From Closterium sp. NIES-65 (Eukaryota; Streptophyta; Zygnematophyceae; Desmidiales; Closteriaceae): a stretch of 64,000 bases of DNA. The stretch is taken from NCBI GenBank assembly GCA_948144175.1, contig CANXME010002425.1, forward strand, positions 124,001-188,000. The letters are read 5' to 3'. Every line of letters begins with the position of its first letter. Within the stretch, counting starts at the first letter, position 1. Made by a program: the position numbers and the translations under genes. The notes under the pieces are model-generated. The model saw only the letters and a list, made by a program, of their open reading frames with translations. It did not search any database and was not told where the DNA came from. This document shows positions 13,301 to 23,741 of the stretch, piece by piece.

Positions 13301-13567
13301 CGTACCGTCCACCATTGTTGCCGAGAACTTGGTCTCCTCCGAAAATTCTCCAATTTTCTCCAACGTCCCGCGGTCGCACACTGAGTGGGACGCACCACTG
13401 TCCACCATTGCCTGGAGGCGTCGCCCATTGCAGATCACCTCGAGTAGTAGTGGTTTTTGCTGCTCCGAGTAACCGTAGATGGTCTCGCTTATAGGATCGT
13501 AGGGTATGTCGAATAGATCATCCCTCGGTCCTGCGCTCGAAGCTGCTGACTCCATATATGTTCTCAA
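10322..13567 (-). CDS. Gypsy pol polyprotein (PR-RT-RH-INT)
   Basis: A single open frame of 1081 aa. In order: an aspartic protease (VDSGASHSV, about aa 55-63); reverse transcriptase with [10 protein letters not shown] and YLDDILIYS; RNase H; an integrase with an HHCC zinc domain (GHFG through CDTCQRMK) and a DDE core starting [11 protein letters not shown]; then a short C-terminal tail ending in a KPYKD-type motif. I see no chromodomain, which places it outside the chromovirus branch as far as sequence reading allows. The frame looks whole. Confidence 0.93.
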   Translation of the reverse strand: MRTYMESAASSAGPRDDLFDIPYDPISETIYGYSEQQKPLLLEVICNGRRLQAMVDSGASHSVCDRGTLEKIGEFSEETKFSATMVDGTKLPIHGEASLQLHIGALRWKPTLPITNIKGLDFIFEQNFLKRLFLEIKWVNRKACIYNNGKRVELRSWTDTGNIPETTLARFERTVNESNTGYLALVMAAAEKEKPSSELPAAVKEVLEQYKDIMPDDLPAGVLPARTHEHEIVEELGAKPVSRAPYRLSLTELTDMKKQIEYLLDRQLIRPSTSPYGAPVLFTPKPDGSPRMCIDYRALNKQTVKNKYPIPRIEDLLDQLRGATVFSKLDLRSGYWQIKMADNSVHKTAFRTRYGSYEYLVIPFGLYNAPATFQAEMNHILRPLLDECVMVYLDDILIYSKNMKEHVEHLRKVFEILRKNKFYVKLLKSDFALKKVQFLGHMVSAEGVHVDPREIEAVKKWKVPENVKELQQFLGFANYYNRFVPQYAKIAAPLTDLLKKDTPYKWDTPHQQAMEQLQTALTTAPVLILPDPDKDYVLEANANDQAVGAILMQDHGRGLQPIAYFSKKLQGAELNYPIHDKEALAIVIAFKAWRCYLEGAKTIVYIDHCNLKYLKSQPTLSRRQVRWVDFLETHFHYDIVYKPGLHNKADVLSRPGHVAGIQLDGMNPLLKGLFQHGYSVDAEIATAQTKKLLQWEKDLAVRKGSGKIWVPNYAQLRRILLEEFHDVPYAGHFGSNKTLAGIAKYYYWPGMAADVQQFVTSCDTCQRMKSSKQKKAGLLQHLPVPEQPWQVVSLDFITGLPSTSRGHDSILVMIDKFSKMGHFIPTNATATAEATARLFFDRIITIHGIPATLISDRDPKFTSKFWKELMGLLGTKLAMSSAYHPQTDGQTERLNQVVEQLLRTACKDDVSHWDTQLPTLEITYNNASHAATGKTPFFMCYGREPLTPQQPTTPAHVQAAHDFVTTMQQLWEKTQRRLTTMQTSQKQYADRQRRDHSVAVGDQVLLDTRNLNLSHLPAKLRPRFCGPFVVEAQVTPVTFRLRLPDTWKLHNAFHVQLLKPYKDANQQFQGRQLPPPPPVLI

Positions 13568-13599
13568 CTGAGTTGGGTTAGAAGGCTTTATCCGAGGCC

Positions 13600-14991
13600 A
13601 ATTCAGCTTCGTCTTGGCCTGGAACCTTCGCTTAAGCCTTTGCAGCTGTGTAGGCTTCTTCTGTGGGCAATGGGGAGCCTTAACACTATGCTGCGGGGAG
13701 AGAATATGAATCCTTGAAACGCACGACCCTTTTCAACGCTCCGGAGTGGTTTGCCCAACTTCTCATGTACCTTAATAATGTCTGAAGGCTTTTTCTTGGC
13801 CTTGAAATCTCCCCTGAATTTTTTTAAAGGCTTGAAAACCTCGAGAGGGAATATTCTTACTCTCGGGGGTGTTTGGCTGGAGTTTCCCGGTCGATGCAGA
13901 GTCTTGTTTCGCGGAGCCTCCATTTGTCTTGGCGATTTCCCCTAATGTCGGCCGGTCGTGGCGTTTTAAATTCGCGCCATCATGTCCTCCTTTTTCGCCA
14001 TCGTGGATGTCGCACTGTTGTTGCCCTGCAGCTCCGCTAGTACCTTCTTCAACTTCCAACACGCCAAGAGTCGATGTCCTGCTGCGCCGCAAAATTCGCA
14101 CTTCTCATATTTTGTCCGCCGCTGCTTTGCGTCGATCTTGTCCATATCCATCGGGTCGGCGGTCGCGGGTGGTGCCGATCGCTTTGTGCTGAATGATCTG
14201 TTCGGCACGTGGCGTCGTGTCTCGGGCTCACATCGCATTAGCGCATCAAATCTCTCTGCTGCACACACCATGTCGCGGTAGTTGTTGTAGTTTGCGGCAA
14301 TCACCTGTCCGTGGACTTCCATCTTTAGCCCCTCAGTATACGCTTGGATTTTTTCCCCGTCGGTCAGGTCGGTAATTCGGTTGAAGAGGTTCTCCATCTG
14401 CAGCATGTACTGTGTTACACTGCCGAACTATTTATGACGATGAATCTGCTGCCGCGCCATGTAGCTGGAGTTGATTGTTTCGAAACGTTGAATTAAAGCT
14501 TCCTGAAACTGCGTCCATGACCCCTCGCCTCGGATCTTATTGCTGTTGTAAATCCACTCGAGCGCTGGGCCTCGTAACAGTGTCGCTGCGAGTCGAATCC
14601 GCATTGCATCGTGTGTCGGGGTCGTACAGCCAACGGCCTCGAAGTAAATTTCGAGAATCGCAATGAATCGACGAACGTCAGTGTCTCTCGCATTCGGATT
14701 GAACGTCTCCCGTAGCCTCGGACTTGCCGCATCAAGATTCATTGTAGCTGTTGCCGCTGCTGCTGGGTGAAGTGTCGGTGTAGCCGCTGCTGCTGCTGAC
14801 GTCGCTGCTGCATTCGCCGTTGCGTTCGCTGCTGTCGTGGCGGCTGCCGAATGGTTTGCGAGAAGCTCCTCTATTCGCTGGAGTACCGCTCGCGTCTGGT
14901 CGAGGTCGGTGTGTAACTCTGTAATTTTCTGTACCGAATTATCACTGTTTTCCTCCATTTGGCGATTTATAGGAAGATTTGCGACGAACAA
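13600..14991 (-). pseudogene. Gypsy gag region
   Basis: This is the gag part of the Gypsy element. It has an N-terminal Ala/Thr-rich stretch, a capsid-like retrotransposon gag domain (ARDTDVRRFIAILEIYFEAV region) and one C2HC zinc knuckle (CEFCGAAGHRLLAC). It is spread over two frames, so it counts as broken at about one or two places. A Lys-rich tail leads towards the pol frame. Confidence 0.8.
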
Positions 14992-15774
14992 AAATGAATT
15001 TTAGGCGCTGCTCATCTTACTGTGAGTCGAGTTGACTGCAGAAATGACGAGGGCTGAATCTGTAGGTCGCGTTTTTCTACCTTAGTCGAAATTCGCGTCT
15101 GATCTCGGCCGTTGAGAAGAAATTTTATCCGACGCTCCAAATTCCAACCTTTTTGGGCGAAATTCTCGAGACCGTTGAGATTCGAATCGATCCGACGGTC
15201 GAAATTCCAACTTTTTCGCCACTGGACCTGAGGAGTGTTCGAAAACCGGATCGAGGGGGGCGTTAGAAAATAGCGCGGAACCGGTTTACGTACCCGAAAT
15301 CGGCGCTTCCCGTCGTCGCCCCCGCGGTTTTAAAAGCTAGGTTTAAGCGGTCCAAAACCTTTGCTTGCAAACAGGCTCTGATTACCAAGTGTGAGGATCT
15401 AGGATCGAGCTCAGAAAAGAGAATGAGAATTGAGTCGAATTTGAATGATCACCTGGGTACAGCACGAGGCTATATATAGGCTCGACACAAGGCCCCGTAA
15501 CCAGGTGTTACGCGAAGGTTCCGCCGGGCGCGTAGCGTCCCGAACAGATCCTTACCGAATTCGGTAGAAGGCAATTTGGTGGCAACCGAAAAGGCCAGAA
15601 TTCGGTGCACGCAACCTAGCTCGGTGCTATAACTATAATAAAATATAGGAAAGCACCTAGCCTAGGAAATCAAGCAATTCATGCATGCATATGATTATCC
15701 TATGCTAGAAATAGCATGATAAAGTAAAGGCAAGCAAGCATAGCTGGGATAAGCGGTCGTACTCTCACAGGGGG

Positions 15775-16310
15775 AGTGACATGTCCGCGGGATAAACAGC
15801 TTCGTCTCCCGCTTCTGGATCAGGTGTGAAGTTGGGTCCTACGCGTTCTGCTTCTTCGATGTTGACTTGTGCAGGTGTAACGTAACCGTTGTCCGCTAGT
15901 AGGTTTCGGCGTTGATGCTTTCGCGTGGGTTTTCGTTGTCTATTGGCACGTCGACGGAGCAGTAGGGGAGAGGTCCGACTTCTTCCGAGGCTCCTTCCAC
16001 GTTCTGCTCGTCCCAGTCAGCTTCGTCGTCTGCCGAGGCGAAGGCTCAGGTGCCTTGAAAACCAGCGGAGCGGTCGGGGTTTTGTTCTTGCAAGTTGGCA
16101 AGGTAATACCGGAAGGTGAAGTTTTCGTAGAAGATGACATCACGTGCTGCTAGTGTCTCTTTTGTCTCGACGTCGAAAATCTTCCATGCGTTGTAATGCT
16201 TTTTTATGCCCAGGTGTAGTCCCCACTGTGCGCGTTGTGAGAATCGGCCAGCTCGTGCAGATGGGGGCCAACACTGTACCATGCAGCCGAAAACCCTTAA
16301 CATTTTTGTG
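15775..16310 (-). pseudogene. Copia A: integrase C-terminal end and linker
   Basis: This short island of Copia A lies between the Gypsy and Copia B insertions. It shows the integrase C-terminal core-binding pattern (VFGCMVQ, GIKKHYNAWKIFD, SRDV-like AARDVIFYENF). It links the integrase core near 23.75-24.1 kb to the RT part near 9.7 kb. Broken. Confidence 0.8.
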
Positions 16311-16315
16311 CTGCC

Positions 16316-19300
16316 TGTCAGAACATGTCTATAGCTTATACTGCTGTGTAGGCTGTAGTGGGGTATCCCATAGGGGGTACAACCCAGTTAGGGTTTCACA
16401 TTTGTACTGCTTTCATTCATAGTTCACCTCATTCCTGCTTACTCATTTCACATGGTATAGAGCTAGGTCCCTCCAGGAACGAAATTTTTTTTTGGGCCCA
16501 CCGAAGCGCGCCCCCGAGGCGCGATTTTTTTTAGCGACCCCTCGAGTCGCCCTCTCCCCTGCGGCCTCGCCGCCCACTCTGTCGCGGCCCCGCCCTGCTC
16601 CTTACGCGGCCCCGCCGCCTGCTCCTTACGCGGCCCCGCCCCGGCCCTTACGCGGCCTCGCGTCGCCTCCTACGCGACCCTTACGCGGCCCCGCGCCGGC
16701 CCCTTACGCGGCCCTTACGCGGCCCTTACGCGGCCACGCCGCCGGCTCCTTACGCGGCCCCGCGCCGGCCCCTTACGCGGCCCTTACGCGGCCCTTACGC
16801 GGCCACGCCGCCAGCTCCTACGCGGCCCCGCACCGGCTTCTTACGCGGCCCGTCCCTGGCCCCTACGCGGCTCTTACGCGGCCCGTCCCTAGCCCCTACG
16901 CGGCTCTTACGCGGCCCCGCGCCGGCCCCCCCCCCTTACGCGGCCCTGACGCGGCCACGCCACCGGCTCCTACGCGGCCCCGCGCCGGCTCTCACGCGGC
17001 CCCGCAGCTGGCTCCTACTCGGCCCCGCAGCCGGCCCCTTAAGCGGCCCCACCGCCGGCCTCCTACTCGGCCCTGCCCCGGCTCCTATCACGGCCCCGCC
17101 CAGGCTCCTTCGCGGCCCTGCCCCGGCTCCTACGCGGCCCTACCGCCGGCCCTGACGCGGCCCCGCCCCGTCTCACTTCTACGCGACCCGAGCCGCCTGT
17201 CGCCGAGCAGCCCGGGACCCGAACCGCCCTGCAGCCGAGCCGCCCGGGAGCCGAGCCGCCCTGCACCCGAGCCGCCCTGCAGCCGAGCCGCCCGGGAGCC
17301 GAGCCGCCCTGCACCCGAGCCGCCTTGCCGTCGAGCCGCCCGGGAGCCGATCCGCTGTACACCCGAGCCGCCCGGTCGCCGTTCTGCTTTTCTGTCGAGC
17401 TGCGCGACCTGCCCTGCCTGGTGAGCACAGTCCCACTGTCACTGCGTGCTCTCCCCCCTACTGCTTGCACTGCTTCACAGTCGTCGTCATGGCCACCCCT
17501 AGTGTCCTAGCTTTTGACGCTGAGGGTCGCGCCATTGATTTTGAGGTCTGGCTAGACGACCTGCAGCTGTTCTTACAGTGCGACAGGGCTGATGACCTTT
17601 CTCTCTTTGACCTCACCTCTGGCGCCTCTCCTGCTCCTGCTGCTGATGCTGATCCTGCTGTCCGCTCTAAGTGGGCCACCCGCGATGCTGCTGCACGTCT
17701 TGCTGTGCGTCGCCACCTCCCTACCTCTGAGCGTGCGCACTTTAGTCAGTACAAGAGTGCTCAGACCTTGTACGACGCTGTAGTTGCGCGCTACTCCTCC
17801 CCTGCCACTGCTGCACTGAGCCATCTCATGCTTCCCTACCTCTTTCCTGACCTCTCTGCCTTTCCCACTGTCGCTGACCTCATTACGCACCTCCGCACTA
17901 GTGACACTCGCTACCGCGCCGCCCTTCCTGCTGCGTTCTGCGCTAGGAACCCCCCTCCCATGTACATCGCTCTCTACTACGTAGTCGCGCGCCTCCCTGA
18001 CTCCCTTCGCGTCGTCAGGGACCACTTTCTCGCAGTCTGTCCCACCACTCTCACCGTCGACCTCCTCGAGAAGGCCCTCCTTGCAGCGGAGAAGAGCATA
18101 GTCGCTGTAGGTGCTTCTCGTGGTGACCCTCGCACCCCCATCTTTGAGGGGTGCTCTCCTTCCCCCTTGCTGCCCTCTGTTGCCTCTGCTGCTGCTGCCG
18201 ACCTGCTTGGTCTTGAGTCGGTCGGCGCGGCGTCTGCCCCTAGTGGGAGACGTCGCTCCAGCAAGGGCAAGGGAGGCAAGGGCGCGGGTGGAGCTGGGGG
18301 GGGCGGTGGCGGTGGCGGCGGTGGCGGCGGAGGGAGTGGGGGTGGCGGCGGGACTAGTGGCGGGGGTGGTGGTGGTGGTGGTGGCAGCAGCGGCGGAGAC
18401 GGTGGTGGTGGTGCCAGCGGTGGTGGTGGAGGCAGCGGCGGAGGTGGAGGCGGCGGAGGTGGAGGCAGTGGAGGCGGCAGCGGCGGAGGCAGTAGTGGTG
18501 GAGGAGGTGGAGCTGGTCGGGGTGGTACCCAGCAGCGTAGCGGCGGTGGTGGTGGCCAGCGCTCGCACCGGCAGCAGCAGCAGCGCTCACGGGACATCCC
18601 TTCGCCTCAGCAGCTTCGTGAGTGGTACGCTGGGCGTCAGAGGGGTGGGGGTACTGGTCCCTGCACCTACGTTCTTCGTTCCGGCGACCGCGCGGGTGAG
18701 CAGTGTGGGGGTGCCCACGCCACCCAGCGCTGCTTTGGCCGCCTGACGGACGCTTGGCGTCAGCAGTTCCCTGGGGCTAGTGAGATCCCTCGCTGGGATG
18801 AGCTTCTCAGGGCTGGTGTAGCGATCTTTGATCTTGATTTTGATGCTATCCTTACTGCTATGTATGTTGTGGATTATAGTGAGGAGAATGAGGGTTACCG
18901 GTGTTTCCAGCCCGACCCGGGCATTGGTACTGCTGCGCTAGGTACTTGTGAGGCTGCTGCTCTAGGTGCCAGTGCGTCTGCGCTCTCAGGTACTGGTGAG
19001 ACTGCGTTCTCAGGTACTGAGTCGTCCTCGTCCTCCCTCACTTTCACACTTGACTCCGGAGCTTCTCGCTCCTTCTTTCGAGACCGCACTACCCTTTCGC
19101 CGCTCGCCAGGCCAGTTGCGGTCTCCCTTGCTGACCCCTCTGGGGGTCCTGTCCTGTCTCACTTCTCCACTGTCCTCCCGTGTCCGGCTGCCCCTTCGGG
19201 CACCCTGTCGGGTCTGTACCTTCCCTCGTTCTCTACGAACTTGGTGAGTGGAGCGGACCTGCAGGATGGGGGTGTTCACCAGTTCACTCCTGCGCGTCAG

Positions 19301-22300
19301 CGGGTGACCCACTGCACGGAGGCTCGCACAGGCCGACACCTGGCCACGTTCTCGCGTCGGCCGGGGTCGAGTCTCTACACCCTGACCGTTGAGTCTCCTC
19401 CTGTCCCTGCGTCTGGTCAGGTGGCTGCGTCGGGTCAGGTACTTGCTGCTGCGTCCCGGTCCGGTCCTGAGTCTGCCCCCTGTTCTTGTCGCCTCCTGTC
19501 TCACGAGACTCTCCTGTGGCACCACCGTCTTGGCCACCCCTCCTTGCCCCGTCTTCGGAGCATGGCTTCCCGTGTCCTTGTCTCTGGTCTTCCCCAATCT
19601 CTCCCTCCTCTCCCCTCCGGGCCAGGACCTTCCTGTGTCCCTTGTGTCGAGGGTCGCCTCCGGGCTACTCCTCACTCCTCCCACTTCCCCCCGACAGAGG
19701 CTCCCCTGCAGACGCTTCACATGGATGTGTGGGGCCCAGCCCCCGTCCGTGGGCAGGGTTACGAGCGCTACTTCCTGTTGGTGGTTGACGACTACTCGCG
19801 TTACACCACAGTCCTCCCCTTGCGCAGCAAGGGTGCGGTCACTGAGGTGCTGATCGACTGGATCCGCGAGGCTCGTCTCCAGCTCAGGAAGAGCTTCGGC
19901 TCGGACTTTCCTGTTCTGCGTCTGCACTCTGACAGAGGCGGAGAGTTCACTTCTCGCCTTCTGCGAGACTACTGTCGTGCACGGGGGATCCGCCAGACCT
20001 TCACGCTTCCGGACTCACCACAGCAAAATGGGATTGCTGAGCGCCGCATTGGCATGGTCATGGATGTCGCTCGTACGTCCATGATGCATGCGGCTGCCCC
20101 CCATTTTCTGTGGCCGTTTGCGGTGAGGTACGCGGCGCATCAGCTCAACCTTCACCCCCGGGTCTCTCGGCCTGCGATGTCCCCAGTCTTGCTGTGGACA
20201 GGGAAGGTTGGCGATGCGTCTGTGTTCCGTGTCTGGGGATCTCGGGCGTTTGTCCGCGACTTGTCTGCGGACAAGCTGTCCCCTCGTGCTGCTCCCTGTG
20301 TCTTTCTTGGCTTCCCCACTGACGCCCCAGGGTGGCAGTTTTACCACCCCTCCTCTCGTCGTGTTCTGTCCTCCCAGGACGTCACGTTCGACGAGTCAGT
20401 CCCCTTCTACCGTCTCTTCCCCTACCGCACTCCTTCCCTCCCCCCTCCCCCGGACTTCCTTGTGCCGGTTCCCCCCCCGGTAGACCCCCTCCCCCCTCAG
20501 GTTCGTGCCCCCTCAGGTGTGTCCCAGGTAGACGCCGTTGACCCGGTTGAGGTTACTGGTGACTCTGGTCCTGCTGCGGGTGCTGAGCCTGGGGGTGCTG
20601 ACTCTGGGGGTACTGTGCGCGGGGGTGCTGTGCCTGGGGGTGCTACTGCTGGGGGTGCTGGGCCTGAGGGTGCTACTGCGGTGGGTGCGGAGCCTGGGGG
20701 TGCTGAGCCGGGGGGTGCTGTGCCTGGAGGTGCTGGGTTTGGGGGTGCTGGGTCGGGAGCTGCTGAGCCTGGGGGTGCTGAGCTGGGAGCTGCTGAGCCT
20801 GGGGGTGCTGGGTCTGGAGCTGCTGAGCCTGGGGTTTCTCCTGCTGCTGCGTCTCGCCGGGAGCCCCTCTCTCCACAGGAGCTGCGCGAGTGGTTCGCTC
20901 GCCGCTGGAGGCGTGCTGCTGAGTCTGGAGGTGCTGCTGGAGCTGGAGCTGGAGCTTCTTCGATCGTCGAGGGTGCGGGTGCTGCCGGTCCCGGAGCTGC
21001 TGGACCTGCGGGTCCTCCTGGAGCTGGAGCTGCTGAGGGCGTTCGTGCTGAGCCTACTGCTGTTGGTCCTGCCGCTGGAGGTGTGGGTGGCGCTGGTGCT
21101 GTCGCTGAGGGTGCTGGTGCTGTCCCTGCTGAGACTGGAGCTGCCGCGCGGCCTCGGCCGTACTTCGTTCCGCTCCTTCAGCAGGTTCTTGGTCTTTCTC
21201 CTCCAGTAGAGGGTCCACCGCCTGTCCAGTCGCAGTCCCTGCTGGAGCCTTCCTCTCCACTGCCTGCTCCCTCTCCTTACACTGGTCCTACTGGAGGTCT
21301 TGCTGAGCGTCGTGAGCCTGCGTCTCGCCCCGCGTCGCCTGTTCGTGCTGCTCGCGCTAGTGGTCGCGGTTCGCGTCAGCGTCCTCCTCTTGTCCCTGGC
21401 ACGCACCGGATGTCTCTGCGTCCGTCCACTGCTCCTCTGCGTGCCCCTTTGCCTTCTCCTCCTGAGTCCCCTCTTCCTGCGCTTGCCGACCCTGAGTCGG
21501 ACTCTCTTCGCGCTGCGAGTCCTACTGTCACGCGTCTGCTTGCTACTGTCGTCACTGACCCCTCTTTTGAGTCCACTGCTGCGTCTGCTCTAGTCGCTGA
21601 GCTCGTCGACTTTGCTGCTCGCTGTCGTCTCGACTACGCTGCTAGTCTTGTTGCTGAGTCTGCGTCTGTCTGTCCTCCGTCCGTCGGGGGTGAGTGTGCT
21701 CTTGGCACGGACGTCCTAGAGGACAGGCAGGAGGAGTTACAGTGTCTAGCGGCTGCTTCACCTCACCTCGCATCTGTACTGCTTGCCCCTGAGGGAGACC
21801 CGGATGCACTAGACATCCCGACTCCGCGTTCTTACGCGGAGGCCGTAGAGGGCCCCTACTCCTCTCAGTGGCAGGCAGCCATGGATGCAGAGATGGCTTC
21901 CTGGAAGTCCACAGGCACCTACGTTGACGCTGTTCCCCCTCCTGGGGCGAACATCGTCAGTGGCATGTGGATCTTCAGAGTGAAGCGGCCGCCGGGCTCT
22001 CCACCTGTCTTCAAGGCACGGTACGTTGCTCGTGGCTTCAGTCAGCGGCAGGGAGTTGACTACTTTCAGGCCTTCTCTCCCACCCCGAAGATGACTACTC
22101 TTTGGGTGCTGCTGCACATAGCCGCTCAGCGCGACTACGAGCTTCACTCTCTCGACTTCAGCACTGCGTTCTTGCAGGGTAGCCTGCACGAGGAGATCTG
22201 GCTTCGCCGACCACCTGGCTTCACTGGGACTTTCCCTCCTGGCACCCAGTGGAGCCTCGGACGGCCAGTCTACGGTCTCCGCCAGGCACCGCGTGAGTGG

Positions 22301-23741
22301 CACGACACACTGAGGACTACGCTTGCGGCTCTTGGGTTTGCTCCTTCTACTGCTGACCCGTCGCTGTTTCTTCGCACCGACACTTCCCTGCCGCCGTTCT
22401 ACATCCTCGTGTACGTCGACGACTTGGTCTTTGCCACAGCGGACACTGCTGGACTCGCCTACGTGAAGTCCGAGCTGCTGAAGAGACACACGTGCACAGA
22501 CCTGGGTGAACTGCGCAGCTACCTTGGCTTGCAGATCACTCGGGACAGAGCACGCCGCACCATTACCTTGACTCAGTCACACATGGTGCAGCAGGTCCTT
22601 CAGCGCTTCGGCTTCACGTACTCCTCGCCTCAGGCCACTCCTCTGCCTACTCGCCACTCACTCTCAGCTCTGCCTTCGGATGAGTCCGTAGAGTCGAGTG
22701 GTCCGTATGCAGAGCTTGTTGGCTGCCTCATGTACCTGATGACCTGCACACGACCTGACCTTGCATACCCTCTGAGCATTCTTGCACGCTATGTTGCTCC
22801 TGGGAGACACAGACCGGAGCACATGGCTGCAGCGAAGAGGGTATTGCGCTACCTGTGCAGTACGTCAGGCATGGGGCTAGTGCTTGGAGGGCGGAGTCCA
22901 GTGGTCCTTACCGGCCACGCGGACGCTTCTTGGGCTGACGACCAGGCTACGCAGCGGTCGTCACAGGGTTACACCTTCAGCCTTGGTTCCGGCTCTGTCT
23001 CGTGGCGGTCTACTCGCTCGTCTTCGGTTCTCGGCTCCAGTTGTGAGGCTGAGATCTACGCCGGAGCCATGGCTGCACAGGAGCTTCGCTGGCTCACCTA
23101 CCTGCTGACTGACCTAGGAGAGCCGCCTCGTTCTCCTCCAGTGCTGTACGTAGACAACAAGGCTATGCTGGCCTTGTGTCGAGAGCAGCGCTTGGAGCAC
23201 AGAACGAAGCACATTGCTCTCTGCTACTTCCTTGCTCGTGAGTTGCAGCAGCGTGGTCAGTTGCGACTTGCGTACGTGGCCTCTGAGGCCAACACTGCTG
23301 ATGTGTTCACCAAGGCACTTGCGCCTTGTGACCATCAGCGCTTCTGCACCCAGCTGGGTCTTGTGCCTGTCTTGCCTCACTTGCTCTCCTCTTGACTTTA
23401 CTTGTACTGTGACATATATATATACCTGCTCTTGCTTGTCTAGTTTTATATATATATGTCTGTACTCTTGCTTGTGAACTGGCCTTTGGCCTTGCTCTTG
23501 TGCTCGGATTGTGTGGTGACTTTGTGATCCACCCTGAGCTTTGCTTTGTCTTACTTGACTGGTCTTGTGACCCCTTGTTCTCCCCCACTTTGCCTATGGG
23601 GGTGTGTCAGAACATGTCTATAGCTTATACTGCTGTGTAGGCTGTAGTGGGGTATCCCATAGGGGGTACAACCCAGTTAGGGTTTCACATTTGTACTGCT
23701 TTCATTCATAGTTCACCTCATTCGTGCTTACTCATTTCACA
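16316..23741 (+). mobile_element. Ty1/Copia element B, looks whole
   Basis: A plus-strand Copia element in the integrase part of Copia A. Both LTRs are 137 bp (16316-16452 and 23605-23741, TGTCAG...TTCACA). The target duplication is CTGCC (16311-16315 and 23742-23746). A primer site TGGTATAGAGC follows the 5' LTR at once, and a GGGGGTG purine tract precedes the 3' LTR. By eye the LTRs differ at one position, so the insertion is very recent. The leader 16500-17440 is a GC-rich tandem region of TACGCGGCC-like units, then CCGAGCCGCCC-like units. The coding frame is unbroken. Confidence 0.95.
17489..23395 (+). CDS. Copia B Gag-Pol polyprotein
   Basis: One open frame of 1968 aa from the Met in ATPSVLAF; an in-frame Met 8 codons upstream is possible. 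Order: gag with a UBN2-like capsid; a run of about 100 mostly Gly residues (about 18290-18530); a Cys/His patch; protease (LDSGASRSFF); pre-integrase (WHHRLGHPS); integrase (DVWGP, DDYSRY, HSDRGGEF, QQNGIAERR); a GGAEPGGA-type repeat linker (about 20570-20850); reverse transcriptase (FKARYVARGFSQ, YVDDLVFA); RNase H (GHADASWADD, SSCEAEIYA). All enzymatic motifs are present. The Gly tract and the linker are the fast-changing parts when compared with Copia C and D. Confidence 0.95.
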   Translation: MATPSVLAFDAEGRAIDFEVWLDDLQLFLQCDRADDLSLFDLTSGASPAPAADADPAVRSKWATRDAAARLAVRRHLPTSERAHFSQYKSAQTLYDAVVARYSSPATAALSHLMLPYLFPDLSAFPTVADLITHLRTSDTRYRAALPAAFCARNPPPMYIALYYVVARLPDSLRVVRDHFLAVCPTTLTVDLLEKALLAAEKSIVAVGASRGDPRTPIFEGCSPSPLLPSVASAAAADLLGLESVGAASAPSGRRRSSKGKGGKGAGGAGGGGGGGGGGGGGSGGGGGTSGGGGGGGGGSSGGDGGGGASGGGGGSGGGGGGGGGGSGGGSGGGSSGGGGGAGRGGTQQRSGGGGGQRSHRQQQQRSRDIPSPQQLREWYAGRQRGGGTGPCTYVLRSGDRAGEQCGGAHATQRCFGRLTDAWRQQFPGASEIPRWDELLRAGVAIFDLDFDAILTAMYVVDYSEENEGYRCFQPDPGIGTAALGTCEAAALGASASALSGTGETAFSGTESSSSSLTFTLDSGASRSFFRDRTTLSPLARPVAVSLADPSGGPVLSHFSTVLPCPAAPSGTLSGLYLPSFSTNLVSGADLQDGGVHQFTPARQRVTHCTEARTGRHLATFSRRPGSSLYTLTVESPPVPASGQVAASGQVLAAASRSGPESAPCSCRLLSHETLLWHHRLGHPSLPRLRSMASRVLVSGLPQSLPPLPSGPGPSCVPCVEGRLRATPHSSHFPPTEAPLQTLHMDVWGPAPVRGQGYERYFLLVVDDYSRYTTVLPLRSKGAVTEVLIDWIREARLQLRKSFGSDFPVLRLHSDRGGEFTSRLLRDYCRARGIRQTFTLPDSPQQNGIAERRIGMVMDVARTSMMHAAAPHFLWPFAVRYAAHQLNLHPRVSRPAMSPVLLWTGKVGDASVFRVWGSRAFVRDLSADKLSPRAAPCVFLGFPTDAPGWQFYHPSSRRVLSSQDVTFDESVPFYRLFPYRTPSLPPPPDFLVPVPPPVDPLPPQVRAPSGVSQVDAVDPVEVTGDSGPAAGAEPGGADSGGTVRGGAVPGGATAGGAGPEGATAVGAEPGGAEPGGAVPGGAGFGGAGSGAAEPGGAELGAAEPGGAGSGAAEPGVSPAAASRREPLSPQELREWFARRWRRAAESGGAAGAGAGASSIVEGAGAAGPGAAGPAGPPGAGAAEGVRAEPTAVGPAAGGVGGAGAVAEGAGAVPAETGAAARPRPYFVPLLQQVLGLSPPVEGPPPVQSQSLLEPSSPLPAPSPYTGPTGGLAERREPASRPASPVRAARASGRGSRQRPPLVPGTHRMSLRPSTAPLRAPLPSPPESPLPALADPESDSLRAASPTVTRLLATVVTDPSFESTAASALVAELVDFAARCRLDYAASLVAESASVCPPSVGGECALGTDVLEDRQEELQCLAAASPHLASVLLAPEGDPDALDIPTPRSYAEAVEGPYSSQWQAAMDAEMASWKSTGTYVDAVPPPGANIVSGMWIFRVKRPPGSPPVFKARYVARGFSQRQGVDYFQAFSPTPKMTTLWVLLHIAAQRDYELHSLDFSTAFLQGSLHEEIWLRRPPGFTGTFPPGTQWSLGRPVYGLRQAPREWHDTLRTTLAALGFAPSTADPSLFLRTDTSLPPFYILVYVDDLVFATADTAGLAYVKSELLKRHTCTDLGELRSYLGLQITRDRARRTITLTQSHMVQQVLQRFGFTYSSPQATPLPTRHSLSALPSDESVESSGPYAELVGCLMYLMTCTRPDLAYPLSILARYVAPGRHRPEHMAAAKRVLRYLCSTSGMGLVLGGRSPVVLTGHADASWADDQATQRSSQGYTFSLGSGSVSWRSTRSSSVLGSSCEAEIYAGAMAAQELRWLTYLLTDLGEPPRSPPVLYVDNKAMLALCREQRLEHRTKHIALCYFLARELQQRGQLRLAYVASEANTADVFTKALAPCDHQRFCTQLGLVPVLPHLLSS

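Larger units (their letters stand above)
9734..15769 (-). mobile_element. Ty3/Gypsy element, nearly whole
   Basis: A minus-strand Gypsy element nested in Copia A. Both LTRs are 380 bp (9734-10113 and 15390-15769, TGTGAGG...CTCACA), with target duplication GGGGG (9729-9733 and 15770-15774). Inside the 5' LTR (the right one) lies a primer site resembling the initiator Met tRNA complement (TGGTAATCAGAGC). A polypurine tract abuts the left LTR. Order: gag, protease, RT, RNase H, integrase. By eye the LTRs differ at about ten positions, so it is fairly young. Pol looks whole; gag seems to have about one or two breaks. Confidence 0.93.
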